From NCBI GenBank assembly GCA_030692685.1, contig JAUXZO010000049.1:58186-122185 (forward strand): a stretch of DNA of 64,000 nucleotides, given 5' to 3'. Source of the DNA: Acidovorax sp. GTDB taxonomy: Bacteria > Pseudomonadota > Gammaproteobacteria > Burkholderiales > Burkholderiaceae_C. Below are positions 27,658-37,245 of this stretch, one piece after another. Positions within the stretch are counted from its first letter, which is position 1. Every line of letters begins with the position of its first letter. A program made the position numbers and the translations under genes. The notes beneath the pieces are model-generated. The model was not told the DNA's origin. It saw nothing but the letters and a program-made list of their open reading frames with translations, and searched no databases.

Positions 27658-30309
27658 TCAGCCCAGTTCAGCCAGCATGCGCTGGGCCTTGGTCTTGAGG
27701 GCGCCGCTCGATTCAGCCACGACTTCTTCGATCAGCGTGCGGGCACCGTCGGTGTCGCCAATGGCATTGAACTCTTCTGCCAACGCGAGCTTGGTGGCCA
27801 GCGGATCATCTTGCGCCGCCGCCGAGCCATCGTCGGTGAAGTCCTGTGCCGGAGCTGGCGCAGGGGACTTGGCCGCGGCTGCCGCCATGGGTTTGGTTGG
27901 GGCGTTGAGGTCCAGAGACAACTCGCCCAGGTCAAACTCCATCGGACCCGAATCAGGGGCACCGCCGGACAAAGGCATAGGACCGGACGGTGCCATGCTC
28001 AGGTCATCAGCCGGGAAGTCCAGGTTGGCGACCGGCGGCGGGGCCATCATGGGGCTTGGAGCCGTGTCTTGCGCGTTCCAGGCGGGTGGTGCCGACGCCT
28101 GTGGCAGGTCGGGCAGGTCCAGCTCCGGGCGCAGGGTCTGGGGCTCGTCGACGTCATAGGCCGCGCTGCGGGTGCTGGCTGCAGCCGCTGCCGCAGCAGC
28201 GAAGCCACCTGCCGCAGCGGGGGGCGCTTCGGTCAACGCGTCATCGGGCAAATCCAGGTCTAGATCCAGGTCGAAATCAGGAGGCGATGCTGCTGCAGCA
28301 CCAGCGGCGCCTGCGCCCGTGTACGTGCTCGCAAAGCCGCCGGGGGGGATGGAAGGCGATTCGTCTTCTGCCATGCCAGGGCGGCCGCCGGGTTGGTAAA
28401 GGCGGTTTTCAGGTTCCAGGTCGCGACCGAGTTCCGCAACACGCGCCCAGTCAGGGCCTTCGCCCTGTGTGAGCTTGAACACGTCGCCAGCCACTGCCTC
28501 AAAGGCCTTGCGGTCTTGGCGTTTTGCGTAGATCTCGCCCAGCTTGACGTGCACGGAGACACGCGCGGGGTTGTGGCGGATGGCTTCCTTCAGGATCTCT
28601 TCCGCCTGAAGGTCACGGCCATAGGCCAGATACACGTCGGCTTCGGCCACGGGGTCGACATCACCGCCCGCGTCAAGCTGGCTGGGGGAATAAGCCATCG
28701 ACGAGCCAGTGGTCATTTCGCTGTTTGCGGTGTCCACACGTTGACCACCGCTGGCGCCGAAGAATGAGTCGGGCTGAATGCGGCTTTCCAGGAAAGAGCT
28801 GTCTACCCCGGCGTTTTCCTTGCGGCGCTGCACGACACGGTAGGCGCCGTAGCCCAGCAACAGGGCCAGCAGACCGCCACCAGCGAGCGGCAGCACGGGG
28901 TCGTCCATCAAGCCCGCCAGAAAACCGGGTTCTTCAACGGGTGCGGGTGCCGGGGCCGGCACAGGTGTTGCCACCACTGGGGCGGATGCGGGCTCAGAGG
29001 CTGCATCTGCTGCGGGCACGGCGGCGTCCGTGGGTACGCTGGCGGCGGTTTCGGATGCAGGGGCTTCCGGCGCAGTGGGCGTGGCAGGTACTGCGGGTGT
29101 TTGCACGGCCACGCCACCGGGGGCGCTGGCTGCGGCAGCCGCTGCAGGAGCGGCTGCACCGGTGGGAGCCGATGCACCGCCGAGTTTGTTCAGATCGGTG
29201 ATGTTTTTGGACAGCTCCGCCATCCGGGTTGCGGCTTCGGTGGCTTGTTTGTCCTTGGCCACCTGGTCTTCTGCGGCCTTTTGTCCAGCGACCGAGCCCT
29301 TGGACAGCGTGAGCTTGTCAGGCGCTGTGGTAGCGGGCTTCTTGTCTTCTACGCGGGTCTGCACCGTGCCGGTAGCAGAGCGCTGCGCGGCGGCCACTTC
29401 GGTTGAAGGGGCTGCGCCAGCGAGCTTGCGACGGAATTCGTTGAAGTCACGGGCCTGCGCAGACAACATCTGGCGCGCTTCAGGTGCGGGGACAGCCTGC
29501 GCCGCAGCCTGATCAGGCATCTGCAAGACAGCGCCAGCCTTGAGGCGGTTGACATTGCCTTGAATGAACGCGTCGGGGTTGGCGCGCATCATGGCGACCA
29601 GCATCTGGTCCAGCGACACACTGGCGGGGCGGTAAGCGTTTGCGAGCCGACCTGCGGTGTCGCCAGCTTGCACTGTCACGCCATCCGCTGGTGTTGCGCG
29701 TGGCGCGGCTGCTGGGCGGGGTGCTGTCGGTGCGGCTGCCGCATCGCTGCTGCGAGCGGCGGGTGCTGCACGCGGTGCAGGCGCTTGAGTGGCGGGGGCA
29801 GAAATCTGGGGTGACGCGGTGACGGCTGGCGCTGGGCGGCGCATGGCTGGCGGGTCAAACAGCATGGTGTAGCTGCGCACGATGCGGCCTGTGCCCCAGT
29901 TGGCGTCGAGCACCAAGTCGAGGAAGGGCTCATTGACCGGGCGGTCGCTCGACAGGCGCAGTACAGCGGTGCCGTCGGCGCGGCGCTGCAGCTGGATCTG
30001 CAGGTTGTTCATGGTCGGCGTGAATTCCATGCCCTGGGCACGGAAGACTTCCGGGGTGGCGGTGGTGGCGCGCAGCGTGTCGGCTTCAGCCGGGGTGATT
30101 TGTGGCAGATCGATTTCGGCGCGCAAAGGCTCGCCCAAAGCAGACTGCACGGTGATGCGACCCAGGGCCAAAGCGGCTGCGTCTCCAGCGTAAAAGCCCG
30201 CCGACGCAACGGCCGCGGCCGCCAAGACTGAAAATTTCCATCGATGCATGTTTGCCAACAACTGATTAGGTTTTCTTACGGCTCGGACGAGCGGTGCTTT
30301 TTTTCTCAT
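27658..30309 (-). CDS. fimV: FimV/HubP-like polar membrane protein
   Basis: 883 residues from the ATG at 30309. An N-terminal basic region and hydrophobic segment (about 20-45 from the start) act as a signal peptide, followed by the FimV N-terminal domain (LGRITVQSALGEPLRAEIDLP). A LysM domain (VQAGDTAGRLANAYRP), long Ala/Pro-rich linkers, one transmembrane helix (LPLAGGGLLALLLGYGAYRVV), an acidic cytoplasmic region and the conserved C-terminal FimV motif (KLALAEEFNAIGDTDGARTLIEE) follow. The family organises the cell pole and type IV pili. A start at 30249 is possible but has a weaker ribosome-binding site. Confidence 0.92.
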   Translation of the reverse strand: MRKKAPLVRAVRKPNQLLANMHRWKFSVLAAAAVASAGFYAGDAAALALGRITVQSALGEPLRAEIDLPQITPAEADTLRATTATPEVFRAQGMEFTPTMNNLQIQLQRRADGTAVLRLSSDRPVNEPFLDLVLDANWGTGRIVRSYTMLFDPPAMRRPAPAVTASPQISAPATQAPAPRAAPAARSSDAAAAPTAPRPAAAPRATPADGVTVQAGDTAGRLANAYRPASVSLDQMLVAMMRANPDAFIQGNVNRLKAGAVLQMPDQAAAQAVPAPEARQMLSAQARDFNEFRRKLAGAAPSTEVAAAQRSATGTVQTRVEDKKPATTAPDKLTLSKGSVAGQKAAEDQVAKDKQATEAATRMAELSKNITDLNKLGGASAPTGAAAPAAAAAASAPGGVAVQTPAVPATPTAPEAPASETAASVPTDAAVPAADAASEPASAPVVATPVPAPAPAPVEEPGFLAGLMDDPVLPLAGGGLLALLLGYGAYRVVQRRKENAGVDSSFLESRIQPDSFFGASGGQRVDTANSEMTTGSSMAYSPSQLDAGGDVDPVAEADVYLAYGRDLQAEEILKEAIRHNPARVSVHVKLGEIYAKRQDRKAFEAVAGDVFKLTQGEGPDWARVAELGRDLEPENRLYQPGGRPGMAEDESPSIPPGGFASTYTGAGAAGAAAASPPDFDLDLDLDLPDDALTEAPPAAAGGFAAAAAAAASTRSAAYDVDEPQTLRPELDLPDLPQASAPPAWNAQDTAPSPMMAPPPVANLDFPADDLSMAPSGPMPLSGGAPDSGPMEFDLGELSLDLNAPTKPMAAAAAKSPAPAPAQDFTDDGSAAAQDDPLATKLALAEEFNAIGDTDGARTLIEEVVAESSGALKTKAQRMLAELG

Positions 30310-30343
30310 GGTCTGATCCCCGCCCCGGCGCGTGAAAATATGT

Positions 30344-30379
30344 AAAAAGCACCATAGCATCAATGTTTTGCACTGACAA
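30344..30379 (-). promoter_or_regulatory. Likely sigma70 promoter of fimV
   Basis: On the minus strand a -35 TTGTCA (30374-30379) and a -10 TATGGT (30351-30356) are separated by 17 bases, placing transcription start near 30344, about 35 bases before the fimV ATG. Confidence 0.6.
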
Positions 30380-30491
30380 GCTGAGGTGGCGCTGAAGCTT
30401 TGTGCGGGGTGCCGACGCCCCAACTTGGGGCGGTTAGATGTTGCCAATTGCCAACGACCCGTAACCGGGTGTGTCCAGACGTTGGTTGTGA

Positions 30492-30525
30492 AAAAGCGCG
30501 CCCGGCATCTGCGGGGCGCGCTTTT
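30492..30525. terminator. Bidirectional intrinsic terminator between asd and fimV
   Basis: Perfect 12-bp stem: AAAAGCGCGCCC at 30492-30503 pairs with GGGCGCGCTTTT at 30514-30525, with a 10-base loop. Runs of A and T on either side make it usable in both directions; it lies 30 bases beyond the asd stop. Confidence 0.85.
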
Positions 30526-30554
30526 AACGCATGTTTTTCGGTCAGTTTGGGGTA

Positions 30555-31691
30555 TCAGGCGTCCAGCAAGATGCGAAGCATGCGGCGCAGCGGCTCAGCA
30601 GCGCCCCACAGCAATTGATCGCCGATGGTGAAGGCTCCCACGTATTCCGGGCCCATGGCCAGCTTGCGGATACGGCCTACGGGGATGGTCATGGTGCCGG
30701 TCACGGCCACAGGTGTCAGGTCCTTGATGGTCGCTTCGCGGGTGTTGGGAACGACCTTGGCCCATGGGTTGTCGGCTGCAATCATGGCTTCGATGTCTGC
30801 GACGGGCACGTCCTTCTTGAGCTTGAAGGTCAGCGCCTGGCTGTGGCAGCGCATGGCGCCTACACGCACGCAAAAGCCGTCCACAGGAATGGCTGCAGAG
30901 TCAAAGCCTTCGCCCAGCCCCAAGATCTTGTTGGTCTCGGCCATGCCCTTCCACTCTTCCTTGGACATTCCGTTGCCGAGGTCCTTGTCGATCCACGGGA
31001 TCAGGCTGCCGCCCAGTGGCACACCGAAGTTGGCCGTTTCGGCGCCGGTCAGCGCGCGCTGCTTGGCGATGACTTTGCGGTCGATCTCCAGGATGGCGCT
31101 CTTGGGATCCTGGAGCAGGTCCGCGACTTCGGCGTTCAGCGTGCCGTACTGCGTGAGCAGCTCACGCATGTGCTGGGCGCCACCGCCGCTGGCTGCCTGG
31201 TAGGTCTGGGTGCTCATCCACTCCACCAGACCGGCCTTGTAGAGCGCGCCCACGCCCATCAACATGCAGCTGACCGTGCAATTGCCGCCAACCCAGTCCT
31301 TGCCGCCGTTGGCCAGGGCGTTCTTGATGACGGGCATGTTGACCGGGTCGAGCACGATGACGGCGTTCTTTTCCATGCGCAGGGAGGATGCGGCGTCGAT
31401 CCAGTGGCCGGTCCAGCCCGCAGCGCTCAGCTTGGGATAGACCTCGTTGGTGTAGTCGCCGCCCTGGGCGGTGATGATGTTGTCGCAGCGCTTCAATGCG
31501 TCGATGTTGAACGCGTCCTGCAGGGTGGTTTCGTTCTTGGCCTGCGCGGGGGATTTGCCGCCTGCGTTGGACGTGGAGAAGAACAATGGCTCGATCAGGT
31601 CGAAGTCTTTTTCTTCGATCATGCGGTCCATCAACACCGAGCCGACCATGCCGCGCCAGCCGACCAAACCTACCAACTTGTTGCTGCTCAT
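30555..31691 (-). CDS. asd: Aspartate-semialdehyde dehydrogenase
   Basis: NADPH-dependent reduction of aspartyl phosphate to aspartate semialdehyde, the branch point to lysine/diaminopimelate, threonine, methionine and isoleucine. 378 residues. The Rossmann start is [15 protein letters not shown], the catalytic cysteine is in [13 protein letters not shown], and the substrate-binding [16 protein letters not shown] is intact. AAAGGG precedes the ATG by 7-8 bases. The 194-base leader upstream encodes a Thr/Ile/Lys-ending short peptide (31784-31885), suggesting attenuation. Confidence 0.96.
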   Translation of the reverse strand: MSSNKLVGLVGWRGMVGSVLMDRMIEEKDFDLIEPLFFSTSNAGGKSPAQAKNETTLQDAFNIDALKRCDNIITAQGGDYTNEVYPKLSAAGWTGHWIDAASSLRMEKNAVIVLDPVNMPVIKNALANGGKDWVGGNCTVSCMLMGVGALYKAGLVEWMSTQTYQAASGGGAQHMRELLTQYGTLNAEVADLLQDPKSAILEIDRKVIAKQRALTGAETANFGVPLGGSLIPWIDKDLGNGMSKEEWKGMAETNKILGLGEGFDSAAIPVDGFCVRVGAMRCHSQALTFKLKKDVPVADIEAMIAADNPWAKVVPNTREATIKDLTPVAVTGTMTIPVGRIRKLAMGPEYVGAFTIGDQLLWGAAEPLRRMLRILLDA

Positions 31692-31720
31692 TTCAACGCC
31701 CTTTCAGATTAAGAAACAGT

Positions 31721-31779
31721 GCCAGACCGGACTGCTCGCCTGGCTCGTCTGGCCAGGAGGGGCGCACGACGAACCAGGC
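31721..31779 (-). promoter_or_regulatory. Mutually exclusive hairpins in the asd leader
   Basis: Downstream of the leader-peptide stop, minus-strand segments can pair in competing ways. CCTGGC/GCCAGG forms a 6-bp stem with a 7-base loop (31739-31757). GCCAGAC/GTCTGGC forms a 7-bp stem (31747-31753 with 31721-31727) followed by a T-rich ACTGTTTCTT. GCCTGG at 31774-31779 can pair with CCAGGC at 31738-31743. This resembles an attenuator, although the T run is weak for an intrinsic terminator. Confidence 0.45.
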
Positions 31780-31783
31780 TGAG

Positions 31784-31885
31784 TCAGCCCTTAATGGTCG
31801 TGGTTTTGGTGATGGTTGCGCGCGCAGCCACACCGGCCGTGGCGGCGGGTGCTGTGTTCAGGGCGAACGTGTGGGCGGCAAACAT
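31784..31885 (-). CDS. Putative leader peptide of asd, Thr/Ile/Lys-rich end
   Basis: 33-codon ORF upstream of asd on the same strand. It begins MFAAHTFALN and ends RATITKTTTIKG: the last ten codons hold five Thr, two Ile and two Lys, the end products whose pathways pass through Asd (directly or, for Ile, through Thr). The enteric thrL peptide has a similar Thr/Ile run. There is no Shine-Dalgarno sequence; a -10 box ends 8 bases before the ATG, so the mRNA would start at or next to the ATG. It was found by reading the leader and is below normal gene-calling size. Confidence 0.6.
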   Translation of the reverse strand: MFAAHTFALNTAPAATAGVAARATITKTTTIKG

Positions 31886-31893
31886 TGGCGGGG

Positions 31894-31899
31894 ATTGTA
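31894..31899 (-). promoter_or_regulatory. -10 box for the asd leader transcript
   Basis: Minus-strand TACAAT, 8 bases before the ATG of the leader ORF. Around 17 bases upstream only a poor -35 match is seen, so activation or another sigma contact may be needed. Confidence 0.5.
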
Positions 31900-32073
31900 G
31901 CGGATGCGGGCTTTGGGCTCTGTGCCGTTGTTCCAACAGGCGTCTCTGGGGAGCGACCGGCGGGATAGACGGTAGAAAAAAGCCAAGGACTTGGCGAAGA
32001 GCCTGCGCCCATAGTCTGCACCGCACTACAGTCCTGCCTATCGCTTTGTCTGTGATTCATCGAGAGTAGAAAA

Positions 32074-32748
32074 ATGCAAGTCATCGTTGTGGGGTCTGGC
32101 AAGCTGGCCAGGGAGCTTTTGGGGGCGCTGCCCTCTGGGGACGCTGGCCAGGTTGTGCCCTGGGCCGCCGAGGGGCTGCCTGCAGAAAAATCGGTGGTGG
32201 TGCATGCAGGCTCGGGCCGGGAGCTGCAGGCCGTGAGCGCGTTCTGTAAATCCACGTGCTCTCCCCTGGTGGAGCTGGCCACGGGGTCAGCGCTGGAACA
32301 CGTGGCTGCAGATTTTCCGGTGGTCCTTTGTCCCAACACCAACCTTCTCATGCTCAAGTTCATGGCCATGTTGGAGCGCAGTGGGCATTTGTTCCGTGGC
32401 TATCGCATCGGGCTGACCGAATCCCACCAGGCCCCAAAGTCGTCGGTGCCGGGCACGGCCGTGAGCATGGCGCAGGCGCTGGGTCTTGTGCCCAGTGATA
32501 TCCGGTCCGTGCGCGATGCCGAGGTTCAGCAGCGCGTGCTGCAGATTCCCCCAGAACATCTTGGCCGCCACGCTTACCACCAGGTTCTGATAGAGGATGG
32601 GGCTTGTAGCGTGACCCTGGAAACCCGTGTCTATGGCGATGCGCCGTATGCAGAGGGCGTTGCGCATATCGTGGCAGCCGTGCGCGAGCGGCCGCTGGAG
32701 AACCGGCGCTACGCCATCATGGAATTCATCGACAACGGGTGGCTGTAG
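32074..32748 (+). CDS. Short dihydrodipicolinate-reductase-like protein (DapB C-terminal domain)
   Basis: 224 residues. The N-terminus is Rossmann-like (MQVIVVGSGKLARELL), and the middle contains LTESHQAPKSSVPGTAVSMAQALG, which parallels the DapB substrate loop ExHHxxKxDxPSGTA. It is about 45 residues shorter than typical DapB, and the GxxGRMG dinucleotide motif is not canonical, so it may be a paralogue rather than the housekeeping DapB. Its position divergent to asd fits a role in aspartate-family metabolism. Confidence 0.7.
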   Translation: MQVIVVGSGKLARELLGALPSGDAGQVVPWAAEGLPAEKSVVVHAGSGRELQAVSAFCKSTCSPLVELATGSALEHVAADFPVVLCPNTNLLMLKFMAMLERSGHLFRGYRIGLTESHQAPKSSVPGTAVSMAQALGLVPSDIRSVRDAEVQQRVLQIPPEHLGRHAYHQVLIEDGACSVTLETRVYGDAPYAEGVAHIVAAVRERPLENRRYAIMEFIDNGWL

Positions 32749-32778
32749 GCGGTACGGGCAGTACCCGGCCTCCACAAT

Positions 32779-32814
32779 AAAAAAGCGCCGGGCGTGTCCA
32801 GCGCTTTTTTTTTT
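32779..32814. terminator. Bidirectional intrinsic terminator between dapB-like gene and leuB
   Basis: AAAAAAGCGC at 32779-32788 pairs with GCGCTTTTTT at 32801-32810 around a 12-base loop, and the T run continues to 32814. It lies 30 bases after the dapB-like stop and 18 bases beyond the leuB stop. Confidence 0.87.
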
Positions 32815-32831
32815 GACCGCTGAGCGGGGGA

Positions 32832-33905
32832 TCAGGCGGCCAGCGCCTTGACCACCGCATCGCCCATCTGCGCGGTGCCCACCTTGGTGGTGCCTTCGCT
32901 GTAGATGTCTGGCGTGCGCAGGCCCTGGGCCAACACCTTTTGCACGGCGGCTTCGATGCGCTGGGCGGCGGCTTCCTGGTTCAGGCTGAAGCGCAGCATC
33001 ATCGCTGCCGAGAGGATGGTGGCCAGCGGGTTGGCCACGCCTTTGCCCGCGATGTCGGGCGCGCTGCCGTGGCTGGGTTCGTACAGGCCCTGGTTGCTGC
33101 TGTTCAGGCTGGCCGACGGCAGCATGCCGATGGAGCCGGTGAGCATGGAGGCTTCGTCGCTCAAGATGTCGCCAAACATGTTGCCCGTGACCACCACGTC
33201 AAACGCCTTGGGCGCCTTCACCAATTGCATGGCGGCGTTGTCCACATACATGTGCTGCAGCTCGACATCGGGGTATTGCTTGTGCACGTCGGTGACCACG
33301 TCCTTCCAGAACTGGAAGGTTTCGAGCACGTTGGCCTTGTCCACGCTGGTGACCTTGTTGCTCCGCTTGCGGGCGGCCTGGAAGGCGACGTGGGCGATGC
33401 GCTCGATCTCGGGGCGGCTGTAGCGCATGGTGTCAAACGCTTCTTCGGCACCGGGGAAGTGGCCGTCGGTGGCCACGCGGCGGCCACGCGGCTGGCCAAA
33501 GTAGATGTCGCCCGTCAGCTCGCGGATGATGAGGATATCGAGGCCCGCAATCAGCTCGGGCTTGAGGCTGGAGGCGCTGACCAGTTGCTCGTAGCAAATG
33601 GCCGGGCGGAAGTTGGCGAACAGACCCAGGTTCTTGCGCAGGCCCAGGATGGCTTGCTCGGGGCGCAGGGGGCGGTCGAGCGTGTCGTACTTCCAGTCGC
33701 CCACGGCGCCAAACAGGATGGCGTCGGATTCTTTGGCGAGCTTGAGCGTGGACTCTGGCAGCGGGTGGCCGTGGGCGTCATACGCCACGCCGCCCACCAG
33801 GGCGGATTCCATCTCGAACGGGAGTTCAAGGGCTTCCAGTACCTTGACGGCTTCGGACACGATTTCAGGACCAATGCCGTCACCCGGCAGAACTGCGATT
33901 TTCAT
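32832..33905 (-). CDS. leuB: 3-isopropylmalate dehydrogenase
   Basis: NAD-dependent oxidative decarboxylation of 3-isopropylmalate in leucine synthesis. 357 residues. [16 protein letters not shown] at the start, the substrate region [12 protein letters not shown] and the late NAD-site [16 protein letters not shown] are intact. It follows leuD after a 107-base gap containing a palindromic repeat. Confidence 0.96.
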   Translation of the reverse strand: MKIAVLPGDGIGPEIVSEAVKVLEALELPFEMESALVGGVAYDAHGHPLPESTLKLAKESDAILFGAVGDWKYDTLDRPLRPEQAILGLRKNLGLFANFRPAICYEQLVSASSLKPELIAGLDILIIRELTGDIYFGQPRGRRVATDGHFPGAEEAFDTMRYSRPEIERIAHVAFQAARKRSNKVTSVDKANVLETFQFWKDVVTDVHKQYPDVELQHMYVDNAAMQLVKAPKAFDVVVTGNMFGDILSDEASMLTGSIGMLPSASLNSSNQGLYEPSHGSAPDIAGKGVANPLATILSAAMMLRFSLNQEAAAQRIEAAVQKVLAQGLRTPDIYSEGTTKVGTAQMGDAVVKALAA

Positions 33906-33930
33906 GAAATTGCTTTACTTTGCTTTGTTT

Positions 33931-33980
33931 TTGATAGCTGCTAGCGCTTATGGATAAAGCGCTAGAGGCCAATTTGACTG
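33931..33980. repeat. Dispersed palindromic repeat, copy 5 (leuD-leuB gap)
   Basis: Arms TGCTAGCGCTTA and AAAGCGCTAGAGG with loop TGGAT, ending in the conserved CCAATTTGACTG. It lies between leuD and leuB of one operon, so it is transcribed. Confidence 0.9.
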
Positions 33981-34012
33981 ATTTTTCTACTCTGACGCCG
34001 ACCCGCGCCGTC

Positions 34013-34663
34013 TCAAGACACCATGGTGTGTGCCAGCCAGGGCTTGGTCGCCAGGCGCTGCGCTTCAAACGCCTTGATCTTGTCGGACTGGAGCAGCGTC
34101 AGGCCGATGTCGTCAAAGCCGTTGAGCAGGCAGTATTTGCGAAAGGCCTGTACGTCGAACGGAATCTCCTCGCCTTGTGGCCGCACAACCACCTGGCGCT
34201 CCAGGTCGATGGTGAGCTGATAGCCCGGGAAGGCCAGCACTTCGTCAAACAACTGTGCCACGGTGGCCTCGGGCAACACGATGGGCAGCAACCCATTCTT
34301 GAAGCAGTTGTTGAAGAAGATGTCGGCAAAACTCGGCGCAATCACGGCGCGAAAGCCGTATTGGTCCAGCGCCCAGGGCGCGTGCTCGCGGCTGGAGCCG
34401 CAGCCAAAGTTCTTGCGCGCCAGCAGCACCGAGGCGCCTTGGTACCGCGGCTGGTTCAGTACGAAGTCGGGGTTGGGTTGGCGGCTGGCGGGGTCTTGTC
34501 CCGGCTCGCCGTGGTCCAGGTAGCGCCACTCGTCAAACAGGTTCACTCCAAAGCCGGTCTTCTTGATCGACTTCAAAAACTGCTTGGGGATGATGGCGTC
34601 GGTGTCGACGTTCTCACGGTCCATCGGGGCGACAAGGCCCTTGAGCAAGGTGAATTTTTGCAT
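34013..34663 (-). CDS. leuD: 3-isopropylmalate dehydratase small subunit
   Basis: Swivel-domain subunit that, with LeuC, isomerises 2- to 3-isopropylmalate. 216 residues. The characteristic [14 protein letters not shown] near the N-terminus and the [14 protein letters not shown] motif are present. It is separated from leuC by a small entericidin-like gene. Confidence 0.95.
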   Translation of the reverse strand: MQKFTLLKGLVAPMDRENVDTDAIIPKQFLKSIKKTGFGVNLFDEWRYLDHGEPGQDPASRQPNPDFVLNQPRYQGASVLLARKNFGCGSSREHAPWALDQYGFRAVIAPSFADIFFNNCFKNGLLPIVLPEATVAQLFDEVLAFPGYQLTIDLERQVVVRPQGEEIPFDVQAFRKYCLLNGFDDIGLTLLQSDKIKAFEAQRLATKPWLAHTMVS

Positions 34664-34672
34664 GGCGGTTTT

Positions 34673-34798
34673 CTATTTGGCGGCGCGTTCGAGGGCGCCA
34701 CCGGCCCGCTGTACGTCCTGGCCCACGCCCTTGACGGTGTTGCATCCTGCCAGCACAAAGGTGATGGCAAGCACGATGAGGGTTGCGGTCTTTTTCAT
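34673..34798 (-). CDS. Entericidin A/B family small lipoprotein
   Basis: 41-residue ORF between leuC and leuD. A signal peptide (MKKTATLIVLAITFVLAGC) ends in a lipobox LAGC with the lipidated cysteine at residue 19. The mature part NTVKGVGQDVQRAGGALERA matches the entericidin pattern, with the conserved NTVxGxGxDxxxxG. AGGAG lies about 8 bases before the ATG. The family includes small envelope lipoproteins of the toxin/antidote pair described in E. coli; its role here is unknown. It is co-directional with the leu genes. Confidence 0.88.
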   Translation of the reverse strand: MKKTATLIVLAITFVLAGCNTVKGVGQDVQRAGGALERAAK

Positions 34799-34813
34799 GG
34801 CAAAACTCCTTCT

Positions 34814-36235
34814 TCAGGCAAATTGACGAATGTCCACAAAGTGGCCGTGTACGGCCGCAGCGGCAGCCATGGCGGGGCTGACCAGATGCGTGCGGCCCCC
34901 TGCACCCTGGCGGCCTTCAAAGTTGCGGTTGCTGGTGGATGCGCATCGCTCGCCGGGCTCCAGGCGGTCGGCGTTCATGGCCAGGCACATGCTGCAGCCG
35001 GGCTCGCGCCACTCAAAGCCTGCGGCGACAAAAATCTTATCGAGGCCTTCGCGCTCGGCCTGCTCTTTGACGAGGCCCGAGCCCGGCACCACCATGGCCA
35101 GCTTCACGTTGCTGGCCACCTTGCGGCCCAGGTTTTTCACCATGGCAGCGGCTTCGCGCATGTCTTCGATGCGGCTGTTGGTGCAACTGCCGATGAACAC
35201 CTTGTCGATGGTGATGTCGTTGATGGGCTTGCCGGGTGCAAGGCCCATGTAGGTCAGCGCACGCTCGATGGCGCCGCGCTTGTTGACGTCTTTTTCCTTG
35301 TCCGGGTCGGGCACGCGGGCGTCCACGCCCAGCACCATCTCGGGCGACGTGCCCCAGGTCACCTGCGGCACGATATCGGAGGCGTCGAGCTTGACGACGG
35401 TGTCGAACGTTGCGTCGGGGTCGGATTGCAGCGTCTTCCAGTACGCCACCGCCTGGTCCCATTCCACACCTGTGGGCGACAGGGGGCGGCCCTTGACGTA
35501 TTCGATGGTCTTGTCGTCCACAGCCACCAAACCTGCGCGTGCGCCCCCTTCGATGGCCATGTTGCACACGGTCATGCGGCCTTCCATGCTCATCGCGCGG
35601 AAGACGGAGCCTGCAAATTCAATCGTGTAGCCCGTGCCGCCCGCCGTTCCGATCTTGCCGATGATGGCCAGCACCACGTCCTTGGGCGTCACGCCTTTGG
35701 CGAGCGTGCCGTCCACCTGTACCAGCATGTTCTTGGCCTTCTTGGCCAGCAGGGTTTGCGTGGCCATTACGTGTTCGACTTCCGACGTGCCGATGCCGTG
35801 GGCCAGTGCGCCAAACGCGCCGTGCGTGCTGGTGTGGCTGTCGCCGCACACCACCGTCATGCCGGGCAGGGTGGCGCCGTTTTCAGGGCCGATGACGTGC
35901 ACGATGCCCTGGCGCTTGTGCATGAAGGGGAAGAACGCAGCGGGCGAGATGGTCGCCATGTTGTCGTTCAGCGTGGTGATCTGCTCTTTGCTGATGGGGT
36001 CGGTGATGCCGTCGTAGCCGTTTTCCCAGCCGGTGGTGGGCGTGTTGTGGTCGGCCGTGGCCACGATGGAGCTCATGCGCCACACCTTTCGGCCCGCCTC
36101 GCGCAGGCCTTCAAACGCCTGGGGGCTGGTCACCTCGTGCACCAGATGGCGGTCGATGTAGAGGATGGACGTGCCGTCCTCTTCGGTGTGGACGACATGC
36201 TCGTCCCAGATCTTGTCGTACAGGGTGCGTCCCAT
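34814..36235 (-). CDS. leuC: 3-isopropylmalate dehydratase large subunit
   Basis: [4Fe-4S] aconitase-family subunit. 473 residues from the ATG at 36235. The cluster cysteines are in [17 protein letters not shown] and [25 protein letters not shown] is also conserved. A further in-frame ATG at 36301 overlaps the LysR-gene stop (ATGA) and would add 22 residues with no family counterpart. Confidence 0.96.
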   Translation of the reverse strand: MGRTLYDKIWDEHVVHTEEDGTSILYIDRHLVHEVTSPQAFEGLREAGRKVWRMSSIVATADHNTPTTGWENGYDGITDPISKEQITTLNDNMATISPAAFFPFMHKRQGIVHVIGPENGATLPGMTVVCGDSHTSTHGAFGALAHGIGTSEVEHVMATQTLLAKKAKNMLVQVDGTLAKGVTPKDVVLAIIGKIGTAGGTGYTIEFAGSVFRAMSMEGRMTVCNMAIEGGARAGLVAVDDKTIEYVKGRPLSPTGVEWDQAVAYWKTLQSDPDATFDTVVKLDASDIVPQVTWGTSPEMVLGVDARVPDPDKEKDVNKRGAIERALTYMGLAPGKPINDITIDKVFIGSCTNSRIEDMREAAAMVKNLGRKVASNVKLAMVVPGSGLVKEQAEREGLDKIFVAAGFEWREPGCSMCLAMNADRLEPGERCASTSNRNFEGRQGAGGRTHLVSPAMAAAAAVHGHFVDIRQFA

Positions 36236-36297
36236 GGCGTGGCTTTCTTTTTCAGGTGGGTGGGTGATTTTAGTGATGCGGCGCTGGCGCGGGGTGT

Positions 36298-37245
36298 TCA
36301 TTCGGGCGCTGTGTGGGGTGCGGCCCGCGGCGCCAGGTGCTCGACCAGCAAACGCGCCGTGACGGGCAGGGCGTCAAAGTCGCGGGCGACGACCCGCAGC
36401 TCGCGGTGGGCCCAGGCATCGGTCAGCGGGATGGCCTGCAGGTTGCCCACACCGCGCATCAGCTCGAACGCCCGGTCGGGCAACAGCCCCACGCCCAGGC
36501 CGCTGTCGATCATGCGGCACATGGCGTCGAGCCCCGTGACCTGGATGCGCTGGCGCAGCGGGCGCCCGGCGGCAGCAGCGGCGGCACGCATGGCCAGGCT
36601 GATGCTGCTGTTGGCGTGCAGGCCCACGATGTCCCAGTCCAGGATCTCTTCAAAATTGATAGCTGTCAGCGCAGACAGGTCGTGCGCCCGGGGCACTACA
36701 AGCACCAAATTGTCGGCGCGGTAGGGCCGGGTTTGCAGTTCGAGAGCACCGTTGGCGCTGGCCATACTGATGTTGCAGATACCCAGGTCGGCGGCGCCCT
36801 CTTGCACGGCGTGCAGCACATCGCTGGAGAGGTGTTCTTGCAGGTCAATCTTGATCTGGCTGTGTTCGCGCGCAAAGGCGCCCAGGTCTTCGGGCAAAAA
36901 CTGAAAGATGGCTGAGATGTTGGCGTGCATGCGCACGTGGCCGCGCACGCCATCGGCGTATTCGCTGAGTTCGCCCTGCATGCGCTCGAGCCCAAAAAGC
37001 ACCGTGCGGGCGTGGTGCAGCAGACTTTCGCCAGCGGGCGTGAGGGTCACGCCACGGCTGTGGCGGTACAGCAGCTGCGTGTCCACCGCGGCTTCCAGGT
37101 CTGACAGGCGTTTGCTGACAGCTGACGCGGCAATGAATTCGCGCTCTGCCGCGCGGCCGATGCTGCCGAGTTCACACACCGCCACAAACAACTGCAGCGA
37201 GGTCAGGTCGATACGGCGCGCAAAACTGCGCTCGGAGCTTTTCAT
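36298..37245 (-). CDS. LysR-family transcriptional regulator
   Basis: 315 residues from the ATG at 37245. The N-terminal winged helix-turn-helix is about residues 13-72 ([34 protein letters not shown]) and the rest is a periplasmic-binding-like effector domain. It lies 62 bases upstream of leuC on the same strand, but nothing shows that it controls leu genes. An ATG at 37296 with a better ribosome-binding site (AGGG 8 bases upstream) would add 17 residues. Confidence 0.9.
   Translation of the reverse strand: MKSSERSFARRIDLTSLQLFVAVCELGSIGRAAEREFIAASAVSKRLSDLEAAVDTQLLYRHSRGVTLTPAGESLLHHARTVLFGLERMQGELSEYADGVRGHVRMHANISAIFQFLPEDLGAFAREHSQIKIDLQEHLSSDVLHAVQEGAADLGICNISMASANGALELQTRPYRADNLVLVVPRAHDLSALTAINFEEILDWDIVGLHANSSISLAMRAAAAAAGRPLRQRIQVTGLDAMCRMIDSGLGVGLLPDRAFELMRGVGNLQAIPLTDAWAHRELRVVARDFDALPVTARLLVEHLAPRAAPHTAPE

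Larger units (their letters stand above)
31692..32073. other. Divergent intergenic region asd / dapB-like gene
   Basis: 382 bases between the asd and dapB-like starts. The asd-proximal part holds the putative leader peptide, its -10 box and the competing hairpins. The remaining 170 bases before the dapB-like gene show no further ORF or strong promoter to my eye. Confidence 0.7.

Noticed and set aside
33950..36724. 924-codon open frame on the + strand opposite leuD and leuC
   Set aside because: High-GC shadow of well-supported genes on the other strand; its translation is His/Gly/Val-rich and shows no domain.
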